Shown here: positions 1 through 8,361 of the stretch, one piece after another
How positions within the stretch are numbered: position 1 is the stretch's first letter
Layout of the letters: every line of letters starts with the position of its first letter
Source of the DNA: Sorangium cellulosum
GTDB taxonomy: Bacteria; Myxococcota_A; Polyangia; Polyangiales; Polyangiaceae
Assembly: GCF_002950945.1 (NCBI RefSeq)
Contig: NZ_CP012673.1
Location: 186,001-250,000, forward strand
DNA: 64,000 nt
Direction: 5' to 3'
Notes under the pieces: generated by a model
Database searches by the model: none
What the model saw: the letters and a program-made list of their open reading frames with translations, nothing else
What the model was told of the DNA's origin: nothing
Made by a program: the position numbers and the translations under genes

Positions 1-170
1 GACTCGGCCCCAAGGGCAGCCAGGAATCCTCCTTCTTGCCCACCCTCGGGGGCGTCGCGCTCGGCGCCGGGGCGGTCATGCTCGTGCCAGGGATCATCCT
101 GTGGGCGACCAGCGGGACCGACTACTCGTTCCAGGACGCCGTGGCGCGGACGCGGACGCTGCGCTTCTAA
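1..170 (+). CDS. C-terminal end of a membrane protein (5' part outside window)
   Basis: An open frame beginning at base 3 runs 55 codons to a TAA at 168-170. About residues 14-38 are Gly/Ala/Val/Leu/Ile-rich and end in a Trp, which looks like one membrane-spanning segment. A short polar Asp/Tyr/Arg tail follows. The rest of the gene lies upstream of the window, so no family can be named. It converges on the minus-strand sensor kinase 40 bases downstream. Confidence 0.5.
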   Translation, partial: LGPKGSQESSFLPTLGGVALGAGAVMLVPGIILWATSGTDYSFQDAVARTRTLRF

Positions 171-210
171 GGAGGCTCCCACGGCAGCAGCCGCCGCTCT
201 GACCCGGCGC

Positions 211-2136
211 TCAGCCCCCGGCGCCGCCGTCGCGCGGGAGCACCACGAAGAACGTGGTCCCCTCGCGCTCCGTCGATCGAACGTTCACCCGGCCGCCGTG
301 CGCGCTCGCGATCTCGCGCACGATGTAGAGGCCGAGCCCGACGCTGCGCGAACCCGGCCTCGCCCGCGCCGCGCCCCGCTGCATCGGCTCGAAGATCTGC
401 GCCTGGATCTCCTGCGGAATCGGCTGCCCCGCGTTGTGCACCCGGATCTCCAGCGTGCCCTCGGCCACGGCGGTCGTCACCGTGACCGGCTGGTCCGGGG
501 TGCCGTACGTCAGCGCGTTGTTCACCAGGTTCGTGAGGATCTGCGCGATCCGATCCGCATCCGCGAACCCCCGACCGTCCCCCGCGCGCCGGTGCTCCAC
601 CTGACGAGCGGGCCAGGCGAGCCTCACCTCCTCGAGGCAATCGGCCGCGACCAGGTGCAGATCGATCGCGCGGCGCGCGACGCGCAGGCCGCCGCCGAGC
701 CTCGCCTGCGTGAAATCGAGCAGGTCCGTGATGAGCCGGTTGGCGCGGTGGGCGGCGGCCGTGATCCGGCCGGCGAGCACGCCCTGAAGGTCGGCGTCGG
801 CGTCCCCGAGCAGCTGCGTTCCCAGGAGGATCGCGTTCAGCGGATTGCGGAGATCGTGGCTGACGATCCCGATGAGCTGCTCTGCCAGGATCGCGCGCTG
901 CTGGGCCTCGCGCTCCTGCTGGCGCAGGGCGGTCACGTCGCGCGTGAGCCCGAGGACCGTGACGATCTCTCCGCGCGCGTTGCGCTCGGGGACGATATGG
1001 GCCTGGAGCTCGCGCCGCCGGCCGTCCCGCCCCTCGTACGTGAACGCGAGCGTGACGCGGCGGCCCGCGAACGCCTCGTGGACGGCGGCGGCCCAGGCGG
1101 CCACGTCGGCGCTCCCCATCCCGCCCTGGTCGATCGGCTTCCCGAGGAAGTCCGCCACGGGCCTCCCGGTGAGGCCCTCGGCGGCGGGGCTGAGGTACAC
1201 GAAGCGGTGCGCCCGATCGAAGCGCACGATCACGTCGGGCGAATTCTCGGCCAGCGTTCGGAATTCAATCTCGCGCTGCCGGACAGCCTCCTCGCTCCTC
1301 CGGCGGTCCGTCACGTCCTCGAGCACGCCGGTGAAGTGGAGCGGTCTGCCGTCATCGTCGAAGAACGAGCGCCCGGTGGAGCGGACGATGCGCTCGACCC
1401 CGTCGTGGCCGAGGAGCCGGTACTCTACCGAGTACGTCGCGCGGCGCTCCGGGTCGATCGCGGCGGCGAACGCGGCGGCCTCGACGGCGCGGTCGTCCGG
1501 GTGGATGCACGCGGCATACGCCTCGGGCGTGACCTCGTCGGAGGGAGGGAGCCCGATCAACGAGGCCACGTCGCGCTCGTAGTGACGCGTGCCGGTCGGC
1601 ACGTCGACGCTCCACACGCGCAGGCGCGCCGAGTCGAGCGCGAGCCGCAGCCGGGCCTCGGCGTGCGCCCGCGCCTGCTGCGCCTGCCGCTCGCTCGCGA
1701 GCAGCTCCTCCGCGCGCTTCCTCGCGAGCAGCAGCTCCCGCTCGTATTTGCGTCGGTCCGTCGCGACGAACACGGCCACGTCGATCGGCGGCCGGCCGGC
1801 CGGGGCCGCCCCGGCCGGCGCCGCGCGGCGGGCGGCGTTCACCAGCACCGCGAGCGCGCGGCCGTCGCGGCGCACGATCTCGAGCTGCACCTCGGCCACC
1901 GATCCCTGCATCTGCAGGAGCGGCATCCAGTGGGTGTAGTGGAACAGCCTGCTTCCTACCGTGAGCAGGTCCTGGAAACGCTTGCCCAGGAGCTCGTCCG
2001 CGGCGAACCCCGTCCATGCGCACATCGTGCGGTTGACGCGCTGGATCGTCCCGTCGGCGGCCGTCGTGAGGAGGCCGCACGCCGCCAGCTCGTAGAGGTC
2101 GAGCGCGTCGCGCGAGCCGTCCTCGGGAGACGTCAT
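211..2136 (-). CDS. Multi-PAS sensor histidine kinase
   Basis: 641 residues with no signal peptide or membrane segment, so probably cytoplasmic. Three PAS/PAC-type sensor modules occupy roughly residues 10-130, 165-285 and 290-410, each ending in the usual VLEDVTDRR- or GLTRDVT-like PAC tail. A HisKA dimerisation helix carries the phospho-acceptor His in SHDLRNPLNAI near residue 430. The HATPase region has an N box (ILTNLVNNAL) and a G box (GLGLYIVREIASAHGG). No response regulator is adjacent, so its output is unknown. It starts 13 bases after the stop of the rsbQ-like gene on the same strand, and the two are probably one transcription unit with the hydrolase first. This suggests the hydrolase supplies the signal sensed by a PAS domain, as RsbQ does for RsbP in Bacillus. 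Confidence 0.93.
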   Translation of the reverse strand: MTSPEDGSRDALDLYELAACGLLTTAADGTIQRVNRTMCAWTGFAADELLGKRFQDLLTVGSRLFHYTHWMPLLQMQGSVAEVQLEIVRRDGRALAVLVNAARRAAPAGAAPAGRPPIDVAVFVATDRRKYERELLLARKRAEELLASERQAQQARAHAEARLRLALDSARLRVWSVDVPTGTRHYERDVASLIGLPPSDEVTPEAYAACIHPDDRAVEAAAFAAAIDPERRATYSVEYRLLGHDGVERIVRSTGRSFFDDDGRPLHFTGVLEDVTDRRRSEEAVRQREIEFRTLAENSPDVIVRFDRAHRFVYLSPAAEGLTGRPVADFLGKPIDQGGMGSADVAAWAAAVHEAFAGRRVTLAFTYEGRDGRRRELQAHIVPERNARGEIVTVLGLTRDVTALRQQEREAQQRAILAEQLIGIVSHDLRNPLNAILLGTQLLGDADADLQGVLAGRITAAAHRANRLITDLLDFTQARLGGGLRVARRAIDLHLVAADCLEEVRLAWPARQVEHRRAGDGRGFADADRIAQILTNLVNNALTYGTPDQPVTVTTAVAEGTLEIRVHNAGQPIPQEIQAQIFEPMQRGAARARPGSRSVGLGLYIVREIASAHGGRVNVRSTEREGTTFFVVLPRDGGAGG

Positions 2137-2149
2137 CGCCCGCTCCGGC

Positions 2150-2944
2150 TCACGCCCGTAGAAACTCTCGCATCGCGTCCACGATCGACTCAGGCGCGCT
2201 GAGATGGGGGCAGTGACCGATGTTGTCGATGAGGCGGAGCGTGCTGTTCCGCAGCGCCTTGTGCATGTAATCGCCCACCGAGAGCGGCGCGATCATGTCG
2301 TCGGAGCACTGCAGGATGAGCGCGCGCGCGGTGAGCTTGGGGATGTCGGCCCGGTTGTCCGAGAGGAAGGTCACGTGCGCGAAGTGCTTGGCGATCTCCG
2401 GATCGGTCCTGCAGAAGCTATTGGTCAGCTCCTCGCCGAGCTCGGGTCGATCCGGTGCGCCCATGATGGTAGGGGCCATCGCGCTCGCCCATCCGAGGTA
2501 GTTGCTGTCGAGCGTGTCGAGGAGCGACTCGATATCGGCGCGCGTGAACCCGCCGATGTAGTCGCCGTCGTTGATGTAGCAGGGCGACGGTCCGACCATG
2601 ACGTGCTCGCGGAAGCGCTCCGGCGCCGCGATCCCGGCGAGCAGCCCGATCATCGCGCTGACCGAGTGTCCGACGAACACCGCCGGTCCGGTCGCGACCT
2701 CCTCCAGGATCTCGATCACGTCGCGCGCGTGCCCCTCGAGCGTGTCGTACCGCTTGCGATCGTAGGCGGACAGATCCGAACCGCCGCAGCCGGCGAGGTC
2801 GTACAGGATGATGCGGTAACGATCCTCGAAGGCGCCGGTGAGCAGGCGCCACATGTTCTGATCGCACCCGAAGCCGTGCGCGAAGATCATGTCGACGTCA
2901 CCCCGACCTATGACGTTGACGTTGTGCCGCTTGTGGATGCTCAC
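2150..2944 (-). CDS. rsbQ: RsbQ-like alpha/beta hydrolase
   Basis: 264 residues from the GTG at 2944. That start is preferred over an upstream in-frame one because AGGAGG sits about 8 bases before it and the protein then begins where RsbQ (about 269 residues) begins. Catalytic-triad landmarks are visible: the nucleophile elbow GHSVSAMIG, an acid in CSDDMIAP and the His in IGHCPHLSAPES, all close to Bacillus RsbQ. In Bacillus this hydrolase is needed for the PAS-bearing phosphatase RsbP to report energy stress to sigma B. Plant relatives are D14/KAI2 receptors. Here the partner 13 bases downstream is a PAS histidine kinase instead of a phosphatase. The natural substrate cannot be read from sequence. 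Confidence 0.88.
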   Translation of the reverse strand: MSIHKRHNVNVIGRGDVDMIFAHGFGCDQNMWRLLTGAFEDRYRIILYDLAGCGGSDLSAYDRKRYDTLEGHARDVIEILEEVATGPAVFVGHSVSAMIGLLAGIAAPERFREHVMVGPSPCYINDGDYIGGFTRADIESLLDTLDSNYLGWASAMAPTIMGAPDRPELGEELTNSFCRTDPEIAKHFAHVTFLSDNRADIPKLTARALILQCSDDMIAPLSVGDYMHKALRNSTLRLIDNIGHCPHLSAPESIVDAMREFLRA

Positions 2945-3146
2945 GTGCGATGCTCCTCCTGTTGTGCCCCGGGTGGCATAACAGAGGGACCCGCGGCCCG
3001 CCACCGGAGGAGGCAGCCGGCCGCTCCGGTCGGCATCAACCGCGGAATCTCCGACCGCAGCGCGTGAGTTCAGTGATGAGTCTGCGCGCGCCGCCGCGGT
3101 CGCCGGGCAGGGACCGCCTTCGGCGCGCGGCGCTCCTCAGGCGTGC

Positions 3147-3761
3147 CTACTGCGCGGCGGCGCGCTGCACGTAGGGCAGCCGCGCGGCCACCTTCGCGAC
3201 CTCGTCGGCGCCCTCGAGCAGCTGCGCGATCGGGTCCCACGTGCCGCGGATCAGCGACTCGCGCGCGCCCGGCTTGATGGTGAAGGGCAGCGCGAGGTCC
3301 CCGGCCCGGACGACCTGCTCCTTCAGGTCGACCGTGACGGGCGCCTTCGGGTCGGCGTTCACGCGCGCGACGAGCGAGGCGCGCGCGTCGCGGGGGAGCG
3401 AGACGCAGGGGATGCCGAGCGTCGTCGAGTTGCCGAAGAAGATCTCGGCGAAGCTCTCGGCGATCACGGCGCGGAAGCCCGCCTTGGCGATCGACTGCGG
3501 CGCGTGCTCGCGCGACGAGCCGCAGCCGAAGTTCCGGTCGGCGATCAGGATCGTGGCGCCCTCGAAGCGGGGGTCGTTCAGCGGGTGATCCTTCTTCGAG
3601 CTGTCGGCGTTATACCGCACGTCCCGGAAGAGGTGCTCGCCGATGCCGTCGAAGGTGACGCACTTGAGGAAGCGCGCCGGGATGATCCGGTCGGTGTCGA
3701 TGTCGTCGCCCGGGACGTGGACTGCGCGGCCGGTGACGGATTGGATCTGTTCGAGTGCCAT
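3147..3761 (-). CDS. leuD: 3-isopropylmalate dehydratase, small subunit
   Basis: 204 residues, normal length for LeuD. With LeuC it isomerises 2-isopropylmalate to 3-isopropylmalate in cytoplasmic leucine biosynthesis. Visible family features are the N-terminal GDDIDTDRIIPARFL segment, the DRNFGCGSSREHAPQ swivel-domain signature and FGNSTTLGIPC. The ATG at 3761 has a GAGG Shine-Dalgarno-like stretch about 10 bases upstream. It lies 27 bases after leuC on the same strand and is certainly in the same operon. The following 145 bases up to the rsbQ-like gene hold GC-rich stem-forming sequence but no clear terminator. Confidence 0.97.
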   Translation of the reverse strand: MALEQIQSVTGRAVHVPGDDIDTDRIIPARFLKCVTFDGIGEHLFRDVRYNADSSKKDHPLNDPRFEGATILIADRNFGCGSSREHAPQSIAKAGFRAVIAESFAEIFFGNSTTLGIPCVSLPRDARASLVARVNADPKAPVTVDLKEQVVRAGDLALPFTIKPGARESLIRGTWDPIAQLLEGADEVAKVAARLPYVQRAAAQ

Positions 3762-3788
3762 GGGATCTACCTCGGGGTGCGAGCGTCT

Positions 3789-5198
3789 TCAGATTCCGAA
3801 CACGTCACGGGCGTCCGCGACCTCGCCGCGCACGGCGGCGGCGGCGACCATCACGGGGCTCATGAGCACGGTGCGGCCGGTGGGGCTGCCCTGCCGGCCC
3901 TTGAAGTTGCGGTTGGACGAGGACGCGCACAGCTCGTCGCCGATGAGCTTGTCGGGGTTCATGGCCAGGCACATCGAGCAGCCCGGCTCGCGCCACTCGA
4001 AGCCCGCCTCGCGGAACACGCGGTCGAGCCCCTCGGCCTCGGCCGCGCGCGCGACCTCCATCGAGCCGGGGACGGCCAGCGCGCGCACGTGCGGCGCGAC
4101 CTTGTGCCCCTTGATCCGCTGCGCCACCTCGCGGAAGTCCGACAGCCGGCCGTTCGTGCAGCTGCCGATGAAGGCCACGTTGATCTTCGTCCCCTCGATC
4201 GGCTTGCCGCCTTCGAGGCGCATGTACTCGAGCGCCTCCTGGATCAGCGCCCGCTCCGAGTCGTTCGGCGCGTCCTCGGGCGCCGGCACCCGCTCCTTCA
4301 CGGAGATCGCCTGGCCCGGGGTGATGCCCCAGGTGACGGTCGGCGCGATCGCGCTCGCGTCGATCCGGACCACGTCGTCGTAACGCGCGTCCGCGTCCGA
4401 GGCGATCGAGCGCCAGTACTCGAGCGCGCGGTCCCACGCCTCGCCCTTGGGCGCGTACTGCCGGCCCTTCATGTACGCGAACGTGGTCTCGTCCGGGTTG
4501 ACGTACCCGACGCGGGCGCCGCCCTCGATCGACATGTTGCAGAGGGTCATCCGCTCTTCCATCGAGAACGCCTCGACGGTCGAGCCGCCGTACTCGTAGG
4601 CGTAGCCCGTGCCGCCGGACACGCCGAGCCGGCGGATGATCTCGAGGATGATGTCCTTCGCGTAGACGCCCGGCCCGAGCTTGCCCTCGACCTGGATGCG
4701 CCGGACCTTGAGCCGCTGGAGGCTCAGGGTCTGGGTCGCGAGGACGTCGCGCACCTGGGTGGTCCCGATCCCGAACGCGATGGCGCCGAACGCCCCGTGC
4801 GTCGAGGTGTGCGAGTCGCCGCACGCGATGGTCATCCCGGGCTGGGTGAGGCCGAGCTCGGGCCCGATGATGTGCACGATGCCCTGCTGCCCCGACTCGA
4901 GGTCGAAGAACGTGACGCCCTGCTCGGTGCAGGCCTTCTTCAGCGCGTCGACCATGCCCTCGGCGAGCGAGTCCTTGAAGGGCCGCTTGCGGTTGTCGGT
5001 CGGGACGATGTGGTCGAGGGTCGCGAACGTCCGCTCGGGCATGCGCACCCGGAGCCCGAGGTCGCGGAGCATCCCGAACGCCTGGGGGCTCGTCACCTCG
5101 TGGATCAGGTGGAGACCGATGAAGAGCTGGTCCTCGCCGTTCGGCAGCGTGCGTACTTTGTGGAGGTCCCACACCTTGTCATAGAGACTCTTGCCCAT
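3789..5198 (-). CDS. leuC: 3-isopropylmalate dehydratase, large subunit
   Basis: 469 residues, full length for the bacterial LeuC/aconitase family. The [13 protein letters not shown] active-site block and the three [4Fe-4S] ligands (Cys in GSCTNGR and the two Cys of CSMCLAMN) are intact. It provides the iron-sulfur catalytic domain; LeuD supplies the swivelling domain. The ATG at 5198 follows AGAGGGG at about 5 bases. It is first in a leuC-leuD operon and is transcribed away from a LysR gene 165 bases upstream, the usual layout for local LysR control. Confidence 0.98.
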   Translation of the reverse strand: MGKSLYDKVWDLHKVRTLPNGEDQLFIGLHLIHEVTSPQAFGMLRDLGLRVRMPERTFATLDHIVPTDNRKRPFKDSLAEGMVDALKKACTEQGVTFFDLESGQQGIVHIIGPELGLTQPGMTIACGDSHTSTHGAFGAIAFGIGTTQVRDVLATQTLSLQRLKVRRIQVEGKLGPGVYAKDIILEIIRRLGVSGGTGYAYEYGGSTVEAFSMEERMTLCNMSIEGGARVGYVNPDETTFAYMKGRQYAPKGEAWDRALEYWRSIASDADARYDDVVRIDASAIAPTVTWGITPGQAISVKERVPAPEDAPNDSERALIQEALEYMRLEGGKPIEGTKINVAFIGSCTNGRLSDFREVAQRIKGHKVAPHVRALAVPGSMEVARAAEAEGLDRVFREAGFEWREPGCSMCLAMNPDKLIGDELCASSSNRNFKGRQGSPTGRTVLMSPVMVAAAAVRGEVADARDVFGI

Positions 5199-5363
5199 GA
5201 TCCCCTCTGGATGCGCTGGATGTGCCTGGAGGTGGCCGCCCCGCCTGGCGGCGGCTCTCGGAGCGGGCCGGCGCGTCGCGGTCGCGCTGGCGGAGACGAC
5301 TATGCGGGCGCGGCAGGATTAAGTCGAATGAAACTTTTTTCACGATGAGTTAAGCAAGGCTAC
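5199..5363. promoter_or_regulatory. Divergent leuC / LysR promoter region
   Basis: 165 bases separate the divergent starts of leuC (minus) and the LysR regulator (plus). About 5320-5360 is the only AT-rich stretch nearby: TTAAG near 5320, a T-run near 5335 and GTTAAG near 5349, with partial inverted symmetry (TTAAGTC...GAGTTAAG). It is a plausible LysR-site/promoter area, but no exact site can be assigned. Confidence 0.4.
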
Positions 5364-6275
5364 ATGGACGCGTCGCTGCTCCCTGCGCTCGAGGATGTGC
5401 TCCTGGTGGCCCGGTCGGGCTCGGTGGCCGAGGCCGCGCGGCGGCTGCACAAGACGCCGTCGGCGATCAGCCAGCAGGTGCGCCGGGTGGAGGAGCATTT
5501 CGGCGTGGCGCTGTTCGAGCGGGACGGGCGCGGCGTGCGGCTGAGTCCGGCCGGGGAGGCGGCGCTCGGGGCGATCACGCGGCTGTTCGACGAGGCGGAG
5601 GGGGTGTTCGAGCTGCTGTCGTCGCTGGCGGGGGAGCCGTCGGCGACGTTGCGGCTGGCGGCGAGCGACTACCTCGGCAAGGGCCTCCTGGTGCCGGTGA
5701 TCCGGCAGATGCTGGCGCAGCGCGCGCCGGTGCGGTTCGCGATCACGACGGCGAACTCGCTCGACGCGGCGCGCTGGGTGGAGCGCGGCGAGGTGGATTT
5801 CGGCCTGGCGTCGGCGTCGTCGGCGGGGGGCGACCTCGTGAAGCAGCCGCTGTTCGTGCAGCCGTTCCTGTGGGTGGGCCCGCGGCAGAAGGGCAAGGCG
5901 CCGCCGCTGCGCGAGCGGCTGCGGCACGAGCCGCTCCTGCGCCTCGCCCCCGGCAGCCTGGGTCGGCGGATGCTGGACGTGTACCTCGATCGCGAGCGGA
6001 TCCGGCCGGTGTCGACGATCGACGTGTCGAGCGTGTCGCTGCTCGTGTCGTACGTCTCCGGCGGGCTCGGCATCGGCCTGGCGCCGGCGCTGGCGCTGAC
6101 CGAGGTCGCGCGCTCGCGGCTGGCCGTGGAGGTCGCCGAGGTGGAGCCGCTTCCGGTCGAGCTGATGATGCGCGAGAACTTCCGGCGCAATCCGGTGATC
6201 GAGCGGTTCATCGAGCGGCTCGCGGAGGAGGGGCGGCGCGCGGAGCAGCGGACGAGGGCGCTCGTCGGGGGGTAG
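5364..6275 (+). CDS. LysR-family transcriptional regulator
   Basis: 303 residues, typical LysR size. The N-terminal winged helix-turn-helix (about residues 5-65) contains GSVAEAARRLHKTPSAISQQ and FERDGRGVRLSPAGEAAL. The rest is a periplasmic-binding-protein-like effector domain ending at about 290. It is divergent from leuCD, so control of leucine biosynthesis is the simplest hypothesis. The effector is unknown, and LysR genes often regulate a neighbour without metabolic logic visible in sequence. Confidence 0.93.
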   Translation: MDASLLPALEDVLLVARSGSVAEAARRLHKTPSAISQQVRRVEEHFGVALFERDGRGVRLSPAGEAALGAITRLFDEAEGVFELLSSLAGEPSATLRLAASDYLGKGLLVPVIRQMLAQRAPVRFAITTANSLDAARWVERGEVDFGLASASSAGGDLVKQPLFVQPFLWVGPRQKGKAPPLRERLRHEPLLRLAPGSLGRRMLDVYLDRERIRPVSTIDVSSVSLLVSYVSGGLGIGLAPALALTEVARSRLAVEVAEVEPLPVELMMRENFRRNPVIERFIERLAEEGRRAEQRTRALVGG

Positions 6276-6305
6276 GGCGGCGCGCCGGCTGGGGCGGTAT
6301 TTCGT

Positions 6306-6692
6306 CTATCTTCCGAGATCAGTCAGCGGCAATCGCCTGAGCCTGATACGCGTCAGATCCGCTGTTGCTGCCACTCCTGCAAGCAGCTCTGAGCCACATA
6401 CAGCGAGCACGTCCAGGATCAGCCGTGCACATGCTTCTCCGTTCAGTCGCTCTACCCGCAGCCTCAACACGGAGGGCGCGCTTGCGTCGGCGAGCGCGAG
6501 CAATGCGTGAAAATCTGCATCGAGCGTCACGACCACCTGTTTCGACTGCCGAGCCTGTTCGAGGATCTCTTCATCGAGTGCGGCCCACATCCCGATCTCG
6601 GCTACGTGGATTGCGTCGACACCGGCTGTACGCAACCGCTCTGCCGCCGAGCGCGGGAGTCCTTGATCCAGGAGCAGTCGAACCGTCGACAT
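6306..6692 (-). CDS. DUF5615 PIN-like protein, probable toxin of a TA pair
   Basis: About 128 residues. The N-terminal LLLDQGLPRSAAERLR and the VVVTLDADFHALLAL segment match the DUF5615/Mut7-C PIN-like fold, whose members are predicted RNases with an acidic pocket (the Asp in LLDQG and the DAD motif are visible). It overlaps the preceding DUF433 gene: that gene's TGA shares a base with this ATG, and a GTG one codon upstream is the alternative start. DUF433-DUF5615 pairs are a recognised toxin-antitoxin-like arrangement. Toxicity here is inferred. Confidence 0.82.
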   Translation of the reverse strand: MSTVRLLLDQGLPRSAAERLRTAGVDAIHVAEIGMWAALDEEILEQARQSKQVVVTLDADFHALLALADASAPSVLRLRVERLNGEACARLILDVLAVCGSELLAGVAATADLTRIRLRRLPLTDLGR

Positions 6693-6925
6693 CACGCGCT
6701 CCGAGGCAGGTCGATGACCTCATCCCCGATCATGGCCGCGGCGAAGGCCAGGGCCTGCCGGATGTCTTCGTCCTCCAGCTCCGGGTAGTCACGCCGCAGC
6801 TCCTCGCGGTCCGGATAGGTCGCCAGCGCTTCCAGCACCCGCTTCACCGTGAGGCGAAGGTTCCTGATGCACGGCTGCCCGTTCATACGACCAGGGTGCG
6901 AGGTGATCCGGTCAAAGTTTCGCAT
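6692..6925 (-). CDS. DUF433 protein, probable antitoxin
   Basis: 77 residues from ATG 6925, with GGAG about 11 bases upstream. Longer in-frame extensions lack family similarity and were discarded. It contains the DUF433 hallmarks: ITSHPGRMNGQPCIRNLRLTV, a short HTH-like region and YPELEDEDIRQALAFA. Members are small winged-helix proteins usually paired with a PIN-like partner. The stop overlaps the start of the downstream DUF5615 gene, indicating translational coupling. Confidence 0.85.
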   Translation of the reverse strand: MRNFDRITSHPGRMNGQPCIRNLRLTVKRVLEALATYPDREELRRDYPELEDEDIRQALAFAAAMIGDEVIDLPRSA

Positions 6926-7151
6926 AACTCGAGGCTCTCCCTGCGGAAGGATACCGCAAAGACGGTCCGCCGTCCTCGCCTGGGCAGCTGCGCTCGTGGT
7001 GACGCGAAGCGCTTGGGGCCGGTCGATCGGGCTCTCGTCGGCCGCGCTCATCCTGTGCGGCACAGCCGGCGTGTACGGACTCGGCCTGCGGCTGAGCCCG
7101 ACGAGAGCGACGTGCTCTTCGAGAGCGCCGCCCCCCCGCCGCCGCCGCGTC

Positions 7152-7999
7152 CTACAGGAACGCTCTCCCGTAGCGCGCCAGCCACTCATCGTACGTCCGC
7201 GCCTTGCGCCCGAGGAGCTGCTCGACCGTCGACGTGATCAGCTCGTCCTGCCCCGCCTTGACCAGCGCGTGGATCTCGAGGACGGCCTGGATGAACACCT
7301 CGGGGAGCCCCGCCTTCTCCATCCCCTCGCGGGCGGCGGACTCGGGCACGTCGACGAACCGGAGCGGCCTCCCGATCGCGGCGCTGATCTTCGCCACCTG
7401 CTCCGCCGCGCTCAGCGCCTCCGGCCCGGTGAGCACGTACGACTTGCCCTCGTGCCCCGGCGACGTCAGCGCCTTCACGGCCACCGCGGCGATGTCGCGC
7501 TGGTCGATCGGCGCCCTTTTGCCGTCACCCGTGGGCTGGTACACGGCGCCTTGCGCCTTGATCGAGCCGACCCACTGGAGCGAGTTCGACGCGAAGGCCC
7601 CCGGCCGGAGCATCGTCCAGGCGAGCCCGGACGCCTTGATCTCCGCCTCGGCCGCGCGGTGCCAGCGGGCGATCGCGTAATCGCGCGTGTCGCTGGCGGT
7701 CGCCGACGACAGCAGCACGATGTGCCCGACGTCCGCCCGCTTCGCCGCGCCGGCCGCGTTGCCGGCGAGCTCCGACAGGTCGCCGCTCGCGCAGACCACG
7801 AACGCCCGGTCCACGCCCGCGAACGCGGCGTCGAGCGTCTCGGGCTTCGCGAGATCGCCCTTCACGACCTCGACCTGGCTGCCGCGGTCGCCCAGCCTGG
7901 CCGGGTCGCGCACGAGCACGCGGACCTCGTGGCCCGCCTCGACGAGCTACTCGAGCACCGCGCCGCCAACGTTCCTGTCGCTCCGGTCACGAGGATCAT
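7152..7999 (-). pseudogene. NmrA/SDR-a-type NAD(P)-binding protein, broken N-terminus
   Basis: Downstream of about 7950 the frame encodes an intact atypical SDR/NmrA-like protein (LVRDPARL..., VVKGDLAKPETLDAAFAGVDRAFVV, then LLSSATASD). The expected Rossmann start MILVTGATG lies at 7999-7973 behind a GGGAG site, but in a different frame. One base is missing inside the codons for GATGN, and a TAG at 7949-7947 stands where a Gln codon is expected before LVEAGHEVRVLVRDP. Two lesions in about 30 bases make a sequencing slip less likely. An internal start near 7919 would give 255 residues lacking the dinucleotide-binding loop. Confidence 0.72.
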
Positions 8000-8094
8000 C
8001 TGCCGCTCCCTTTCATCGCTCATGTTGCCTCGCCTCTGCGTCGTCGAAGGCGCGGGAGGAGCACGCTACACGAGCGACCATCCTCTGGATTTGT

Positions 8095-8110
8095 TTCCAA
8101 TGTGTTGGAA
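8095..8110. promoter_or_regulatory. Operator-like inverted repeat
   Basis: TTCCAA TGTG TTGGAA is a perfect 6-bp inverted repeat with a 4-base spacer. It lies between the broken NmrA-type gene (minus) and the pectinesterase (plus), and its dyad shape suits a dimeric regulator. No regulator gene is adjacent. Confidence 0.4.
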
Positions 8111-8148
8111 TCGACCGCCCGCCCCGGTGGCGCCCCGGGTGTCCAGCG

Positions 8149-8167
8149 TGTCAACTCCTGGTTGACA
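8149..8167. promoter_or_regulatory. Second operator-like inverted repeat / possible -35
   Basis: TGTCAA ctcctgg TTGACA is a perfect 6-bp inverted repeat with a 7-base spacer. The right half equals a sigma-70 -35 hexamer, but no good -10 follows at 16-18 bases. It lies 195 bases upstream of the pectinesterase start. Confidence 0.35.
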
Positions 8168-8361
8168 GCCGATCGTGGTCAGCGCCTGCGTGCGCCGCTG
8201 CACCCCGGGCAGGGACAGGCGGCGTTTCCGCGGAGGGAGCGGTGAACGCCGGCGGCTGGCCGTGGCGTCGCGCCGCGTGGTGCGCGAGTTGCAACCAGCG
8301 CGCAAACCAGTGCGCAGCGCTCACCCGCCATCGAGCGACCCGGCAGGAGCAAGGTAGAACG

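Noticed and set aside
298..2202. A long plus-strand open frame across the kinase gene
   Set aside because: It is Arg/Pro/His-rich GC-bias antisense to a kinase with all conserved motifs. The same applies to similar long frames opposite leuCD, the VIT/vWA genes, IS21 #2 and the Rhs core.
8162..8190. Sigma-70 promoter starting with TTGACA
   Set aside because: No acceptable -10 box at 16-18 bases; the hexamer is better explained as half of a dyad.
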